From an uncultured Desulfovibrio sp. (GTDB lineage Bacteria; Desulfobacterota; Desulfovibrionia; Desulfovibrionales; Desulfovibrionaceae): a stretch of DNA of 64,000 nt. The stretch spans positions 83,296-147,295 of the forward strand of contig NZ_CAJUBO010000002.1 in assembly GCF_910584445.1 (NCBI RefSeq). The letters are read 5' to 3'. The notes beneath the pieces are model-generated. The model was not told the origin of the DNA. It did not search any database and was given only the letters and a program-made list of their open reading frames with translations. Positions 58,001 to 64,000 of the stretch are shown in pieces (position 1 is the first letter of the stretch; each line of letters starts with the position of its first letter). Both the position numbers and the translations under genes were made by a program.

Positions 58001-58401
58001 AGGCCGAGGTCGAGGGCGGCGGAACGCACGATGAGGTGGAGAAGACTGTCGATGGTCCGGATATTGAGCGAACTCATGTCGCGCAGGACAGCGTCCACCC
58101 AGCGGCGGGCCTCCTCGCGGGAAAACGGCACACCTGCATCAGGTGTGCCGAGCGCCGCGTTTTTCAGCCGCCAGAGGACGCGCTCGCGCATTTCTGTTGC
58201 CGCGGCGTTGGTGAAGGTGATGGCGATGATATCGCCCCAGCTGTGGCCGCCGGGGTCAAGCGCGCATGCCGCCGATGCCCGGCCGCCGTTGTGGCCGCAC
58301 TGGGCAAGGCGCTCAAGAAATCGCCGCGTCAGCTCCCAGGTCTTTCCGGACCCTGCGGACGCCTGTATCCGGCAAAGCCCGGAGTTGCCGTCGGACTTCA
58401 C
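55069..58401 (-). CDS. addA: AddA-like UvrD/Rep helicase-nuclease
   Basis: A 1110-residue SF1A helicase fused to a nuclease. Walker A is ASAGSGKT near residue 15; motif II is LVDEFQDTSREQW; motif III GDVKQSIYSWRGGDP; motif VI LLYVAFTRARDELH; the C-terminal nuclease has LLRVDLLVREPWG then LIIEYKSGQ. Together with AddB it would resect double-strand breaks and load RecA. The start is GTG at 58401, whose GTGA overlaps the pfkA stop, so translation is coupled to pfkA. The nearby Shine-Dalgarno is weak. Confidence 0.88.
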   Translation of the reverse strand: MKSDGNSGLCRIQASAGSGKTWELTRRFLERLAQCGHNGGRASAACALDPGGHSWGDIIAITFTNAAATEMRERVLWRLKNAALGTPDAGVPFSREEARRWVDAVLRDMSSLNIRTIDSLLHLIVRSAALDLGLPPDFEPVFATEEALAPYYDLVLEHAWREDAAMRDLVRSACRALAARNDSRGFLVGEKLRQPLRLVIDDVLRGRLEGLASETEINGKLEDSQEAARAAARQFLAAAEAAGVTWKKPALSVVSAIADGKFDRCDARAAATPDAATLFLKKCSVPPSVVAAHAHFAEAARRCRECREHLLPALGLLPFVRLAQTLVEAFLLNREQEGWIPGILIPRWAADSLSGEHGVSDALCRLGSRLTHFLVDEFQDTSREQWQTLRPLVADALARGGSLTWVGDVKQSIYSWRGGDPALFNAVLEDTGLTRLADPHTQDLPYNRRSRERIVAHNNRVFSPLAQEECARELLKTLVPDMPPEQLDAAVRRLTGAFARAEQQCPPDTENNGGFVHAERIDADRADELREAVLFRLCELLREDIIPRRPLSDILILVRSNENGRLVAEALAREGIPVITENSLLLSEHPLITQVVAFLDFLDTPEDDIAFWTMLTGSLVRGHPLAEGITWEELHDWCAEADAGPLFQRFRRAWPGVWERLFAPFHTQSALLTPYDATREWVLRLDAEARFPEDRTFLRRFLEVLQNAEEKGFASLGAFLEHWRSHGGEEKAPMPNGMDAVRVMTIHKAKGLAAPCVIVPWTSFTIQPSRHPEVVEYDGLRLAVPGGRICGARHYEHLTAQACEALDLLYVAFTRARDELHIFRTGTPALEKLASLGKALDLLWERAELAPPFSLGTPESTRPGPEAKGNAPGKDGEAPERLAASLRPDAVLSADAESGTTAMPEDGGENWRPMQWLPRLKIFRNPLSLESFRPEDRGTLLHSCLERLRCSGDARRDAEAAVNAALACSEAPVPADSAFRSGLVDALAWFAALPESARWLSCGRPEQPLLAADGSLLRVDLLVREPWGTLIIEYKSGQPDPEHARQVRRYLESLAGGHDRGEIRGLLIYLDLERFQLVTRESLSALVPDCAALLPPAGAPVSPVHDGGRP

Positions 58402-59702
58402 GCCGGTGGAAGCATGCCCTTGAGCATGCCCTGGCCGGTGGATTCCAGCACCGCGCGCCAGAGATCGGAATAGATGTTCAGGCGGCGCCGCGTGCGGGTC
58501 ACGAGCTGGAGCGGAAGATGCACATAGCGCTCCTGGATCTTGCCGACCACCATCTCCGTGCGGCCGGCCATGGCCGCATGCACCGCATATTGGCCGAGAA
58601 AGCCGCAATAGACCTTGTCGCCCGCCTGGGCGGCCACAGAACGGATGATATAGCTGGGGTCGATGTATTTGATGGAATGTTCCACCTTGCGCTCGCGCAG
58701 GTAGCGCGAAAGCTCCATCTTCAGCAGATCTGCCACGTTGCCGAGCACCCGGTTGCCCGAGGCGTCCGTCTCGGTGTGGTGCGCGAGAAGGTGCTGGCCG
58801 GCCCCTTCAGCGGTGACGATGACGCAGTGGCCGCGTTCGCGCAGGCGTTCCTCCACGGCCGGGAGCAGGCCGCCCGGGCCTTCGAGGCTGAACGGGGCTT
58901 CCGGGATAAGGACAAAATTCACTTCCTTGAGGGCCAGGGTGGACTGGGCCGCGATGAAACCGGATTCGCGCCCCATGAGCTTGACCAGGCCAATGCCGTT
59001 GGGCGTGCCGCAGGCTTCGGTATGGGCGCACTCGATGGCTTCCGTGGCCTTGAAGACCGCCGTCTCGAACCCGAAGGACTGCGGGATGAAGTTGATGTCG
59101 TTATCGATGGTTTTGGGGATGCCGATGACCGAGATCTTCAGCCCGCGCTTGCGGACTTCGGAACTGATAGCCATGGCGGCCTTCATGGTGCCGTCGCCGC
59201 CGATGACGAAAAGGGCGTTGACATTGCTGCGCTCAAGGGTGTCCACGATCTCATCCGCGGGCTGGGGTCCGCGCGAAGAACCGAGAATGGTGCCCCCGAA
59301 ACGGTGGATGTCCGCCACCACCGAGGGGGTCAGCTCCATCGGGGCATGGGCGTACTTGGGGATGAAGCCTTCAAGGCCGTAGCGGATGCCAATGATGGAA
59401 GGGACATGGTAGGCGTGGTGCGCTTCCATGACGATGGCGCGGATGACATCGTTGATGCCCGGGCAGAGACCGCCGCAGGTGACGATGGCGCACTTGGCGC
59501 GCGAGGTGTCAAAATAGAGCTTGCGCCTCGGGCCGGCCGCCTCAAAGCTCACACGGCACGGTTCGGTGCCGCCGTCGCCCAGCTCCTCGTCTATCACCAC
59601 CTGGATCTTTTTGTTGTCGGCCCAGGTGCGGTAGGGGAGTTTTGACTCCAGCTTGCAAGGCCCCAGAGTGGAAATGGAGGTATCCAGCGCGCATTTTTCC
59701 AT
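58398..59702 (-). CDS. pfkA: 6-phosphofructokinase, ATP-dependent type with PKTIDND motif
   Basis: A 434-residue phosphofructokinase, longer than the 320-residue E. coli enzyme and like the plant/spirochaete group. The active-site Gly of GGDGT (168-172) indicates ATP as phosphate donor; pyrophosphate enzymes have GGDDT. Yet the substrate motif is PKTIDND (196-202), with Lys where classic ATP enzymes have Gly. It would commit fructose 6-phosphate to glycolysis. GAGGAA precedes the ATG. Its stop overlaps the addA start. Confidence 0.9.
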   Translation of the reverse strand: MEKCALDTSISTLGPCKLESKLPYRTWADNKKIQVVIDEELGDGGTEPCRVSFEAAGPRRKLYFDTSRAKCAIVTCGGLCPGINDVIRAIVMEAHHAYHVPSIIGIRYGLEGFIPKYAHAPMELTPSVVADIHRFGGTILGSSRGPQPADEIVDTLERSNVNALFVIGGDGTMKAAMAISSEVRKRGLKISVIGIPKTIDNDINFIPQSFGFETAVFKATEAIECAHTEACGTPNGIGLVKLMGRESGFIAAQSTLALKEVNFVLIPEAPFSLEGPGGLLPAVEERLRERGHCVIVTAEGAGQHLLAHHTETDASGNRVLGNVADLLKMELSRYLRERKVEHSIKYIDPSYIIRSVAAQAGDKVYCGFLGQYAVHAAMAGRTEMVVGKIQERYVHLPLQLVTRTRRRLNIYSDLWRAVLESTGQGMLKGMLPPA

Positions 59703-59791
59703 GTCATTCCTCGTGGATGTTCGCCCTGCTCATTAAAAGCAGGCACTGCAGGACCCGCAAGGGTCCTGTGGCGGCCTGGCCGCCCTGAGTG

Positions 59792-59830
59792 CGCGGAAAA
59801 CCGCGTTTTTCCGCGAACGATCCTGCCAGG
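59792..59830. repeat. Dispersed hairpin repeat, copy 1
   Basis: CGCGGAAAA (59792-59800), loop CCGCGT, TTTTCCGCG (59807-59815), then AACGATCCTGCCAGG. Upstream hairpins GCAGGACCC-type and GGCGGCC-type lie at 59747-59785. The stretch CGCGAACGATCCTGC occurs again at 63780-63794. Confidence 0.55.
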
Positions 59831-59858
59831 GCGTGCACACGTTCATTGCGAAAACGCT

Positions 59859-60413
59859 TCAGGCATCGGCGCCTTCCGCCGCCTGCGTGGTCATGGCCGC
59901 GATGGCGAGCGCCAGAAAGGCGTCAAGCTCAAGGCCCGCCTCGGCGCATTGCCGGATATTGTCACGGTTGACCGAGGCCGCGAAGGCCTTGTCCTTCATT
60001 TTTTTCTTGATGCTTTTGGGTTCCATGCCTTCAAGGCCCGTGGGCCGCATGCGCGCCGCCGCGGCGATGAGTCCCGTGACGGTTTCACCGCAGCGCAGGG
60101 CAAAGTCGAGCCGGCTTGCGGGAACGCAGCCAGTCATCTCGCCATTGTGGGCGCGAATGGCGGCAAGACAGGTCTCCGGCAGCTTTCCGGCGAGCAGATC
60201 CGCCCCGTCAAGGCCGTGACGGTCGGGGTGGTCGGCAGTGGACGGATAGTCCACATCGTGCAGCAGGCCGGTAAGCCCCCAGGCTTCCTCATCCTCGCCA
60301 AAATGGCGCGCCAGGGCGCTCAGGACCGCTTCCGAGGCCAGAGAATGCTGGAGCAGCGCCGCGCTCAGCCCCTGCCGCGCCAGAAGTTCCAGCGCTTCCG
60401 TTCGTGTGATCAT
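59859..60413 (-). CDS. HD-domain protein (HDIG-type phosphohydrolase)
   Basis: A 184-residue protein with an HD domain: an early His (LQHSLASE), the metal-binding pair in GLLHDVDYPSTADHPDRHG, and a second cluster IRAHNGEM. Members of this HDIG group hydrolyse nucleotides or phosphate monoesters; the substrate is unknown. The C-terminal third is helical. It lies upstream of pfkA on the same strand, separated by the hairpin repeat, and may or may not share its transcript. Confidence 0.78.
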   Translation of the reverse strand: MITRTEALELLARQGLSAALLQHSLASEAVLSALARHFGEDEEAWGLTGLLHDVDYPSTADHPDRHGLDGADLLAGKLPETCLAAIRAHNGEMTGCVPASRLDFALRCGETVTGLIAAAARMRPTGLEGMEPKSIKKKMKDKAFAASVNRDNIRQCAEAGLELDAFLALAIAAMTTQAAEGADA

Positions 60414-60508
60414 ATGTCGTCCTCGCCTGAAAAAAACAGTTTACGGCAGCAAGGGGGGGCTTGACAAGTGCGGCGCCCCTTCTGAAGCGGGCATGGCCTG
60501 TCCTGCTG

Positions 60509-60538
60509 TTGACAGGCGGCGCGATATGGTCGAAATAT
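60509..60538 (+). promoter_or_regulatory. Possible promoter for ricT-metG
   Basis: TTGACA (60509-60514) with AAATAT (60533-60538) 18 bases further. The -10 is weak, but this is the best match upstream of ricT, whose own ATG lacks a ribosome-binding site. Confidence 0.35.
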
Positions 60539-60594
60539 ATCCCTTCAGTTCTGGCACGCTGGACAAGGTGCCGATTCTCTAGCCACGTCATGAT

Positions 60595-61749
60595 ATGCCT
60601 ATATTCGGTGTACGATTCCACGCGCTCGGGCAGACAGAGTATTATTCGGCTCCGGACGATTGCAAGCCCGGCGATCTGGTGCTGATCGAAGTGGAGCAGG
60701 GGGCGGCCCTCGGAGAGATCGTCTCCGGGCCTGTCAGGTCGCTGCCCGGCTCCGGCGAGGCCGATGTGCCCGGCATCCTCCGCATGGCCGATGCCGACGA
60801 CAGGGAAACGGGGCGCCGGAATGACGCTCTTGCCCATGAAGCCATGCGCTTTTGCCGGGAACGCATCCGCGAGCGACGACTGGACATGAAGCTCGTGGAT
60901 GTGGAAGTTTTTTTTGACCGCAGCAAGCTCATTTTCTATTTCACCGCGCCGGTACGCATCGATTTCCGCGAACTGGTCAAGGATCTGGTGCGCGAATACC
61001 GTGCGCGCATTGAACTGCGGCAGATCGGCGTGCGCCATGAGACGCAGATGCTGGGCGCCGTGGGCAACTGCGGCATGGTCTGCTGCTGCCGCCGCTATCT
61101 GCGGAAATTTGCTCCCGTGACCATCCGCATGGCTAAGGAACAGAACCTGTTCCTCAACCCCGCCAAGATTTCCGGCATCTGCGGACGGCTGCTCTGCTGC
61201 CTTTCCTACGAGCAGGAGAATTACGAGCGGTTCCACCGCAATTCCCCGCGCCCCGGCAAGAAGTACATGACGTCCAGAGGCGCCATGAAAGTATTGCGCG
61301 CCAACATGTTCCGCAATTCCCTTTCCGTACTCACGGAAGGAAATGAAGAACTTGAACTGTCACTTGAAGAATGGCAGGGGCTGGAGCCGCACCGCCCGGA
61401 TGCGCCGCAGGCGCCCGCGGCCGAATCACGGCGCGGCGGGGAACGCACCCGCCGCGAGTCCACGGACCACGCGCCGGAGATAGCTCCTTCCCCCGATGGG
61501 GACGCCCCTGAAGAGGACGCCGTGAACGCTCTTCACGGTGAAGGGGAGCCGGGCGCGGGCGTTTCCGGCGCGGACCGGGTCCCCCACCGGCGCGGGCGAA
61601 AGCACCGCGCGCACTCCGCAGAGGGCGCGCGCCAAGGCGCCCGTCCGCATGCCTCCCAGGGAGAGGCAGCCCCCCACGCCGGAAAAGACGGCCGCACCGC
61701 CGGGCACTCCACAGAACAGGCCGGTAAAGAACGACGGAGCCTTGAGTGA
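60595..61749 (+). CDS. ricT: PSP1-domain protein, RicT/YaaT family
   Basis: A 384-residue protein. Residues 1-265 are the PSP1/RicT unit, opening PIFGVRFHALGQ and holding the conserved cysteines in NCGMVCCCRRYL and GICGRLLCCLSYE, which in Bacillus RicAFT help bind iron-sulfur clusters. That complex affects RNA maturation and phosphorelay; partners RicA and RicF are not here. The remaining 115 residues are hydrophilic, Arg/Glu/Ala-rich and probably disordered. The start is set by family alignment; no ribosome-binding site is seen. The stop overlaps the metG GTG. Confidence 0.82.
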   Translation: MPIFGVRFHALGQTEYYSAPDDCKPGDLVLIEVEQGAALGEIVSGPVRSLPGSGEADVPGILRMADADDRETGRRNDALAHEAMRFCRERIRERRLDMKLVDVEVFFDRSKLIFYFTAPVRIDFRELVKDLVREYRARIELRQIGVRHETQMLGAVGNCGMVCCCRRYLRKFAPVTIRMAKEQNLFLNPAKISGICGRLLCCLSYEQENYERFHRNSPRPGKKYMTSRGAMKVLRANMFRNSLSVLTEGNEELELSLEEWQGLEPHRPDAPQAPAAESRRGGERTRRESTDHAPEIAPSPDGDAPEEDAVNALHGEGEPGAGVSGADRVPHRRGRKHRAHSAEGARQGARPHASQGEAAPHAGKDGRTAGHSTEQAGKERRSLE

Positions 61750-63722
61750 AGACATTCTATATCACCACGCCCATTTATTATGTCAATGCCGATCCCCATC
61801 TCGGGCATGCCTATACCACCATCGTCGCGGACGCGCTGTCCCGTTTTCACCGTTGCCTGGGTGAGGATACGCTGTTTCTTACCGGCACGGATGAACACGG
61901 CGACAAGATCGTCCAGGCGGCGGAAAAGCGGGGCGTGACGCCGCGCCAGTTCGTGGATGAGATCAGCGGTCGTTTTCGCGCGCTTTGGCCCCGGCTTGAG
62001 ATCGCCAATGACCGCTTTGTCCGCACCACGGATGAGGCACACAAGCGCACTGTCCAGAAATTCCTCCAAAAAGTGTATGATGCGGGCGATATTTATTTCG
62101 GCGAGTTCGGCGGTCATTACTGCTACGGCTGTGAACGCTTTTATACGGAAAAGGAGCTGGAAAACGGACTCTGCCCCCAGCACCTGACCAGGCCGGAATT
62201 CATCAGCGAAAAAAACTACTTTTTCCGCATGTCCAGGTATCTGCCGTGGCTGCGGGAATATATCGGGTCCAATCCTGACTTCATCCGGCCGGAGCGCTAC
62301 CGTTCCGAAGTGCTCGCCATGCTCGAATCCGGCGCCCTGGAAGACCTGTGCATTTCCCGGCCCAAGTCGCGCCTCACCTGGGGCATTGAGCTGCCCTTCG
62401 ACAGCAACTACGTCTGCTACGTCTGGTTTGACGCGCTCATCAACTATATCAGCGCCCTGGGCTGGCCCGACGGCCCGGACTTTGCCCGCTACTGGCCCGG
62501 GGAGCATCTGGTCGCCAAAGATATCCTCAAGCCCCATGCCGTTTTCTGGCCCACCATGCTCAAGGCGGCCGGGCTTCCCCTGTACCGGCACCTCAATGTG
62601 CATGGCTACTGGCTCTCGCGGGACACCAAGATGTCGAAATCACTCGGCAATGTGGTGGACCCCCTCGCCACGGGCGAACGCTACGGGCTGGATGCCTTCC
62701 GGTATTTCCTTCTGCGCGAGATGCACTTCGGGGCGGACGCCAGCTTCAGCGAAGAGGCCCTTGTGGGCCGCATTAACGCGGATCTTGCCAATGACCTCGG
62801 CAACCTTTTCAGCCGGGTCCTTTCCATGACGGCCAAATACTGCGGGAGCCGCATCCCCGAAGGCGCGGTACAGACAGATGAGGACAGGCGCATCGCGGAA
62901 CTCTGCGCCTTGTCCATGGAAAATTACCTGCAACTTTTCCGCAACGTGCGGTTTGCCCAGGCCCTGGAAGCGCTCTGGGAACTGGTGCGCGCCCTGAACA
63001 AATATGTGGACAGCCAGGCGCCGTGGACACTGTACAAGGAAGGGCGCCAGGAACGGCTCGCGGCCGTACTCCATATCCTGCTTGCCTGCATGCGCAAGAT
63101 CGCGCTTTGTCTCTGGCCGGTCATGCCGAAAGCCTCGCGCGCCATGCTCGGGCAGCTTGGCGAAGAAGTGCCCGAGGGCGCCACGCCCACGTGTGATCTG
63201 GCGGCCGAGGCGACCAGCCTGGACGGCCTGCGGACGGGCGCGCACGCGGCCCCGGCCTCCAATCTGTTCCCGCGAATAGACACTGCCGCCGCGCCTGCGG
63301 CGCAGGAGGGCAAGAAAGACACGGCTTCACCGGCGCCCAGGGGAATGCGGCCAAAGGAGCAAAAAACGGTCACCGACGCCCCGGGCCAGAAAATGCCGGA
63401 AATCAGCTTTGACACGTTCAAGAGCCTTGACCTGCGCGTGGGAACGGTGCGCGTGGCCGAGCGCCATCCTCAGGCGGACCGTTTGCTGCGGCTGCTCATT
63501 GACTTTGGCGAAGGCGAACCGCGCCAGATCCTTTCAGGCATCGCGGAGCACTATGCGCCGGAAACGCTCGTCGGGCGTCAGGTGTGCGCGGTGCTCAATC
63601 TGCCGCCGCGCAAGATCCGCGGACTCATGTCCTGCGGGATGATACTGACGGCGGGGGAGGGCGAGTGCTGCCGCCTGCTCATGCCGGATGAGACCGTTGC
63701 CGCGGGAAGTCCCATCGCCTGA
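61746..63722 (+). CDS. metG: Methionyl-tRNA synthetase with C-terminal tRNA-binding domain
   Basis: A 658-residue class I synthetase. The HIGH motif appears as PHLGHAYT, the KMSKS loop as TKMSKSLGN, and the zinc-knuckle insertion as CYGCERFYT...CPQH. After the anticodon domain an Ala-rich linker (about residues 495-550) leads to a Trbp111/EMAP-like tRNA-binding domain (FKSLDLRVGTVRVAERHPQADRL), which favours a dimer. The start is GTG at 61746 in a GTGA overlap with ricT, with GGAG six to seven bases upstream. Confidence 0.95.
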   Translation: MKTFYITTPIYYVNADPHLGHAYTTIVADALSRFHRCLGEDTLFLTGTDEHGDKIVQAAEKRGVTPRQFVDEISGRFRALWPRLEIANDRFVRTTDEAHKRTVQKFLQKVYDAGDIYFGEFGGHYCYGCERFYTEKELENGLCPQHLTRPEFISEKNYFFRMSRYLPWLREYIGSNPDFIRPERYRSEVLAMLESGALEDLCISRPKSRLTWGIELPFDSNYVCYVWFDALINYISALGWPDGPDFARYWPGEHLVAKDILKPHAVFWPTMLKAAGLPLYRHLNVHGYWLSRDTKMSKSLGNVVDPLATGERYGLDAFRYFLLREMHFGADASFSEEALVGRINADLANDLGNLFSRVLSMTAKYCGSRIPEGAVQTDEDRRIAELCALSMENYLQLFRNVRFAQALEALWELVRALNKYVDSQAPWTLYKEGRQERLAAVLHILLACMRKIALCLWPVMPKASRAMLGQLGEEVPEGATPTCDLAAEATSLDGLRTGAHAAPASNLFPRIDTAAAPAAQEGKKDTASPAPRGMRPKEQKTVTDAPGQKMPEISFDTFKSLDLRVGTVRVAERHPQADRLLRLLIDFGEGEPRQILSGIAEHYAPETLVGRQVCAVLNLPPRKIRGLMSCGMILTAGEGECCRLLMPDETVAAGSPIA

Positions 63723-63759
63723 CGTCTGCCTGTCGTTGCCACGGCGTAGCGGGACCCTT

Positions 63760-63798
63760 CGTGAAAAACCACGTTTTTTCGCGAACGATCCTGCAAGG
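63760..63798. repeat. Dispersed hairpin repeat, copy 2
   Basis: CGTGAAAAA (63760-63768), loop CCACGT, TTTTTCGCG (63775-63783), then AACGATCCTGCAAGG. It lies between metG and the converging edge gene and may terminate both. Compared with copy 1 the stem has changed bases while still pairing. Confidence 0.55.
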
Positions 63799-63854
63799 AG
63801 CCTGTGAAGGGCTTTCGCGCTGGCCCGGATCGCGGGATAGTGGCGCACGGGGCG

Positions 63855-64000
63855 CTATTCCGCGCCGTTTTCAAGGGGAGGCGTCGCCTTCGCCGTCCGT
63901 GAGGGATCGCGGAACAGTCGCTCCAGCGCGACAGCTTCCGCCGGCGTCAGGTTGAACCGCATGCCCGCCTCGTCCAGCAGGGCCTCAAGGTCTTTTTCCG
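63855..64000 (-). CDS. C-terminal end of an unknown gene, cut by the window edge
   Basis: The last 47 codons of a minus-strand frame ending in TAG at 63855-63857: EKDLEALLDEAGMRFNLTP followed by AEAVALERLFRDPSRT and a polar tail. Codon use is like the neighbours, and the helical pattern looks like real protein. The start lies past the right edge and the family cannot be told from this piece. Confidence 0.55.
   Translation of the reverse strand, partial: EKDLEALLDEAGMRFNLTPAEAVALERLFRDPSRTAKATPPLENGAE

Overview
The window is GC-rich, tightly packed chromosomal DNA from a Gram-negative anaerobe, most likely a member of the Desulfovibrionaceae. The evidence is a futalosine-type menaquinone cluster (mqnD/mqnE-mqnC-mqnA), a CbiK-type cobaltochelatase, a TRAP solute-binding protein, a LolA chaperone beside ftsK, an addAB-type recombination nuclease, and a PSP1/RicT gene fused by overlap to metG. 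This is inferred from gene content; the species cannot be fixed from sequence alone. There is no rRNA, prophage, CRISPR array or intact insertion sequence. One tRNA, Arg(CCT), is present.

Layout. 1-3.3 kb: TRAP binding protein, AEC permease and lolA (minus). 3.3-9.5 kb: efp-ftsK (minus), engB (plus), a MATE exporter and mqnD (minus). 9.7-12.8 kb: mqnE-mqnC-mqnA (plus), divergent from mqnD. 13-17 kb: a thioredoxin-like lipoprotein and cbiK (minus), then an rmlD-like gene overlapping a DUF3179 gene (plus). 17.1-18.4 kb: gdhA. 18.7-27 kb: tRNA-Arg, a DUF1992 gene, mutS, a LapA-domain gene, a HIT gene, a DHH-CBS-nucleotidyltransferase fusion and xerD, all minus. 27.1-28.4 kb: folK, a structured repeat element, and a small YHS-like membrane protein. 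28.5-34.5 kb: ftsH-folP-cdaA-cdaR-glmM (minus), divergent from lysS. 36.5-38.8 kb: a small secreted protein and a DUF2079 membrane protein. 39-44.6 kb: rsh, yajC, secD, secF. 44.8-48.9 kb: cbpA-cbpM-clpB chaperone module. 49-52 kb: tatA, an ACT-domain protein, a D,D-carboxypeptidase and an AI-2E-family permease. 52-60.4 kb: HD-domain protein, pfkA-addA-addB. 60.6-63.7 kb: ricT-metG. The right edge cuts a minus-strand gene of unknown function.

Most genes are core: menaquinone and folate synthesis, translation (EF-P, LysRS, MetRS, tRNA 3'-end repair), cell envelope and division (FtsK, GlmM, LolA, Sec, TatA), protein quality control (FtsH, ClpB, CbpA), DNA repair (MutS, AddAB) and second messengers (c-di-AMP by CdaA, (p)ppGpp by Rsh). 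Less ordinary features are a 183-bp element with terminal inverted repeats and internal hairpins followed by a decayed second copy, a dispersed hairpin repeat seen twice near the right end, an ftsK with no standard start codon for its first membrane segment, a near-leaderless HIT gene, a perfect 16-bp palindrome upstream of gdhA, and an inverted repeat on the probable promoter of the cbpA-cbpM-clpB module.
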